A DNA stretch of 64,000 nucleotides, taken from Setaria digitata. Taxonomy: Eukaryota; Nematoda; Chromadorea; Rhabditida; Setariidae. The DNA lies in the NCBI GenBank assembly GCA_003640385.1, contig RCAB01000140.1:1-64000 (forward strand). Reading direction: 5' to 3'. This document shows, piece after piece, positions 62,918 through 64,000 of the stretch. The position numbers and the translations under genes are program-made. The notes beneath the pieces were generated by a model. The model made no database searches. It was not told the origin of the DNA and saw only the letters and a program-made list of their open reading frames with translations. How positions within the stretch are numbered: position 1 is the stretch's first letter; each line of letters begins with the position of its first letter.

Positions 62918-63256
62918 ATGGAAGACATTTGCAGTGACTGGGAATCAGATGATGAAACTGAACAGATGACCAAACAACTGAAGGGAAAAGTTTGTCGTGA
63001 TCAGAAGAAGTCTAGTCTACAACAACATCAAGCACAAAAAGAACAAATTCAATTACAGCAACAGCAATCTCAAAATTATCACCAAATAGGACAAAATAAT
63101 CAGGAAACTCACCAACATCACCCTATACAGTATCATCATCATCTTCAAGAGCATCAATTAGTAAAGGAGACTTGCCTTGTTCAGCCAAAAATTGAAGCAG
63201 TCGAAAAACAACAATCAAAGAAAAAATCAAATGCATATTTGAAGCCCAGCAAATAA
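62918..63256 (+). CDS. Glutamine/histidine-rich protein, possibly a terminal exon
   Basis: An open frame from the first in-frame ATG gives 112 residues: an acidic head (MEDICSDWESDDETEQMTK), a basic patch, a long Q/H-rich middle (QIQLQQQQSQNYHQIGQ, HQHHPIQYHHHLQEHQ) and a lysine-rich end. The frame is also open back to about 62880. It could be a one-exon gene, or the last exon of a gene whose earlier exons include the innexin tail exons; I found no donor/acceptor pair that proves either. No family recognised; low complexity makes a database match unlikely to be informative. Confidence 0.45.
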   Translation: MEDICSDWESDDETEQMTKQLKGKVCRDQKKSSLQQHQAQKEQIQLQQQQSQNYHQIGQNNQETHQHHPIQYHHHLQEHQLVKETCLVQPKIEAVEKQQSKKKSNAYLKPSK

Positions 63257-64000
63257 TTTCTTTTTACAGAAAATTTTAAGCTTTGGTCCAAATTGCAAGC
63301 TAACAAAAATTGTTTAAACTTATCATTAAATCAATGCAATTTTAAAAATCCACTTCAGTAAAGCAACGTGTACTCACAATTAGATACCAATAGAGTTAAT
63401 AAGTTAATTAACTCCAACAACTGTTTATAATAACGGGGAAGTATCAAAAAAAAAAAAAAAAATTATTACTTGCAAAGAAAACTTAACTTTTAAGTTTTGA
63501 GGAGTATGCTTTATCACTAGTTCTCCAAGAATTTGTCACCAGTGAGACATGAAATTAGATCAGTCTTTTGTCTTTTGTCTTCTATTTGCAATCAATAGTT
63601 TATTTAGCTTCAAATGTACCAAATCTAGACGGTATACTTTTTTCCTCTTTGATGATAATTATTTTTAAAAAATAATTCAAAATATTCTTGGCACTCTCCC
63701 TCTCCGTTTTCTTAATTCTCTTTTTTTTTTCTTAATTAGTTTATGCTCATTAAAAAGATAAACAGGAAAGGAAAACATGTTTACATGGATTAAAATGTAT
63801 TTATGTAAATTAGGAAGTGGTTGCTATCATATTTAAAAGAAGGTTAATGTTGCACCGTTTACAACCTTTTTACGATCATCGTTTACGACGTTTGCGCTTG
63901 CAACATTCAGTCTTAATTTGCATTATTGATCATAAATTAGCAATCTTCACCATAACTTTTTTTTTCATATGTTGCATGCTCATACTAATTAATATATTTA
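63257..64000. other. Right end of the window, no gene seen
   Basis: AT-rich sequence with A and T runs (63446-63462, 63721-63731). It may be the 3' untranslated region of the Q/H-rich ORF followed by intergenic DNA. Confidence 0.45.

Overview
The window is AT-rich nuclear DNA from a nematode, most likely a filarial-type parasite. That placement is inference from compact genes with many short exons, introns running GT to TTTCAG, several genes with a splice acceptor 2-40 nt before the start codon and no matching upstream donor (as expected for spliced-leader trans-splicing), an innexin, and worm-type SCC-3, FKB-6 and LAMP-like proteins. There are no bacterial operons, rRNA genes or CRISPR arrays, and I recognised no tRNA. 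Gene models were built by hand by joining exons in phase at consensus splice sites. None has been tested against RNA or a database.

Layout from left to right: (1) the 3' part of a Ly6/three-finger gene whose mature domain follows a long acidic 10-residue repeat (+, 3-1213). (2) A complete FKBP-TPR co-chaperone of the FKB-6/FKBP52 type (-, 6241-3554). (3) A small single-pass membrane protein (+, 6865-7827). (4) A 30-exon gene of about 1533 residues with CCDC141-like spectrin/coiled-coil repeats followed by six Ig domains (+, 9607-24766). (5) A possible small gene (+, 24973-25392). (6) A LAMP/UNC-46-like lumenal protein (-, 26857-25448). (7) A SPATA7-like ciliary protein (-, 29440-27883). (8) Two convergent paralogues of an unrecognised family built on an ILVDE[IV]D repeat (+, 30892-31986 and -, 35374-34064). 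(9) The tRNA-splicing endonuclease subunit SEN2 with a 4-kb intron (-, 41852-37009). (10) The cohesin subunit SCC-3/STAG, 26 exons (-, 51980-44324). (11) A REEP/YOP1 ER-shaping protein (+, 53684-54671). (12) A small coiled-coil gene (-, about 55500-55208). (13) An innexin with a candidate switch between two C-terminal ends (+, 56288-62441). (14) A Q/H-rich ORF (+, 62918-63256).

The neighbours are unrelated in function, as is usual in nematode genomes: muscle or cytoskeleton (Ig/spectrin protein), gap junctions (innexin), chromosome cohesion (SCC-3), tRNA processing (SEN2), Hsp90 co-chaperoning (FKB-6), ER shape (REEP) and cilia (SPATA7-like). Three single-N positions (9194, 39608, 40414) each sit between two near-identical copies of the flanking sequence, which looks like unresolved assembly joins rather than biology. 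The most novel items are the ILVDE[IV]D family pair, the Ly6 domain joined to an acidic minisatellite-encoded region, and the six-Ig CCDC141-like protein.
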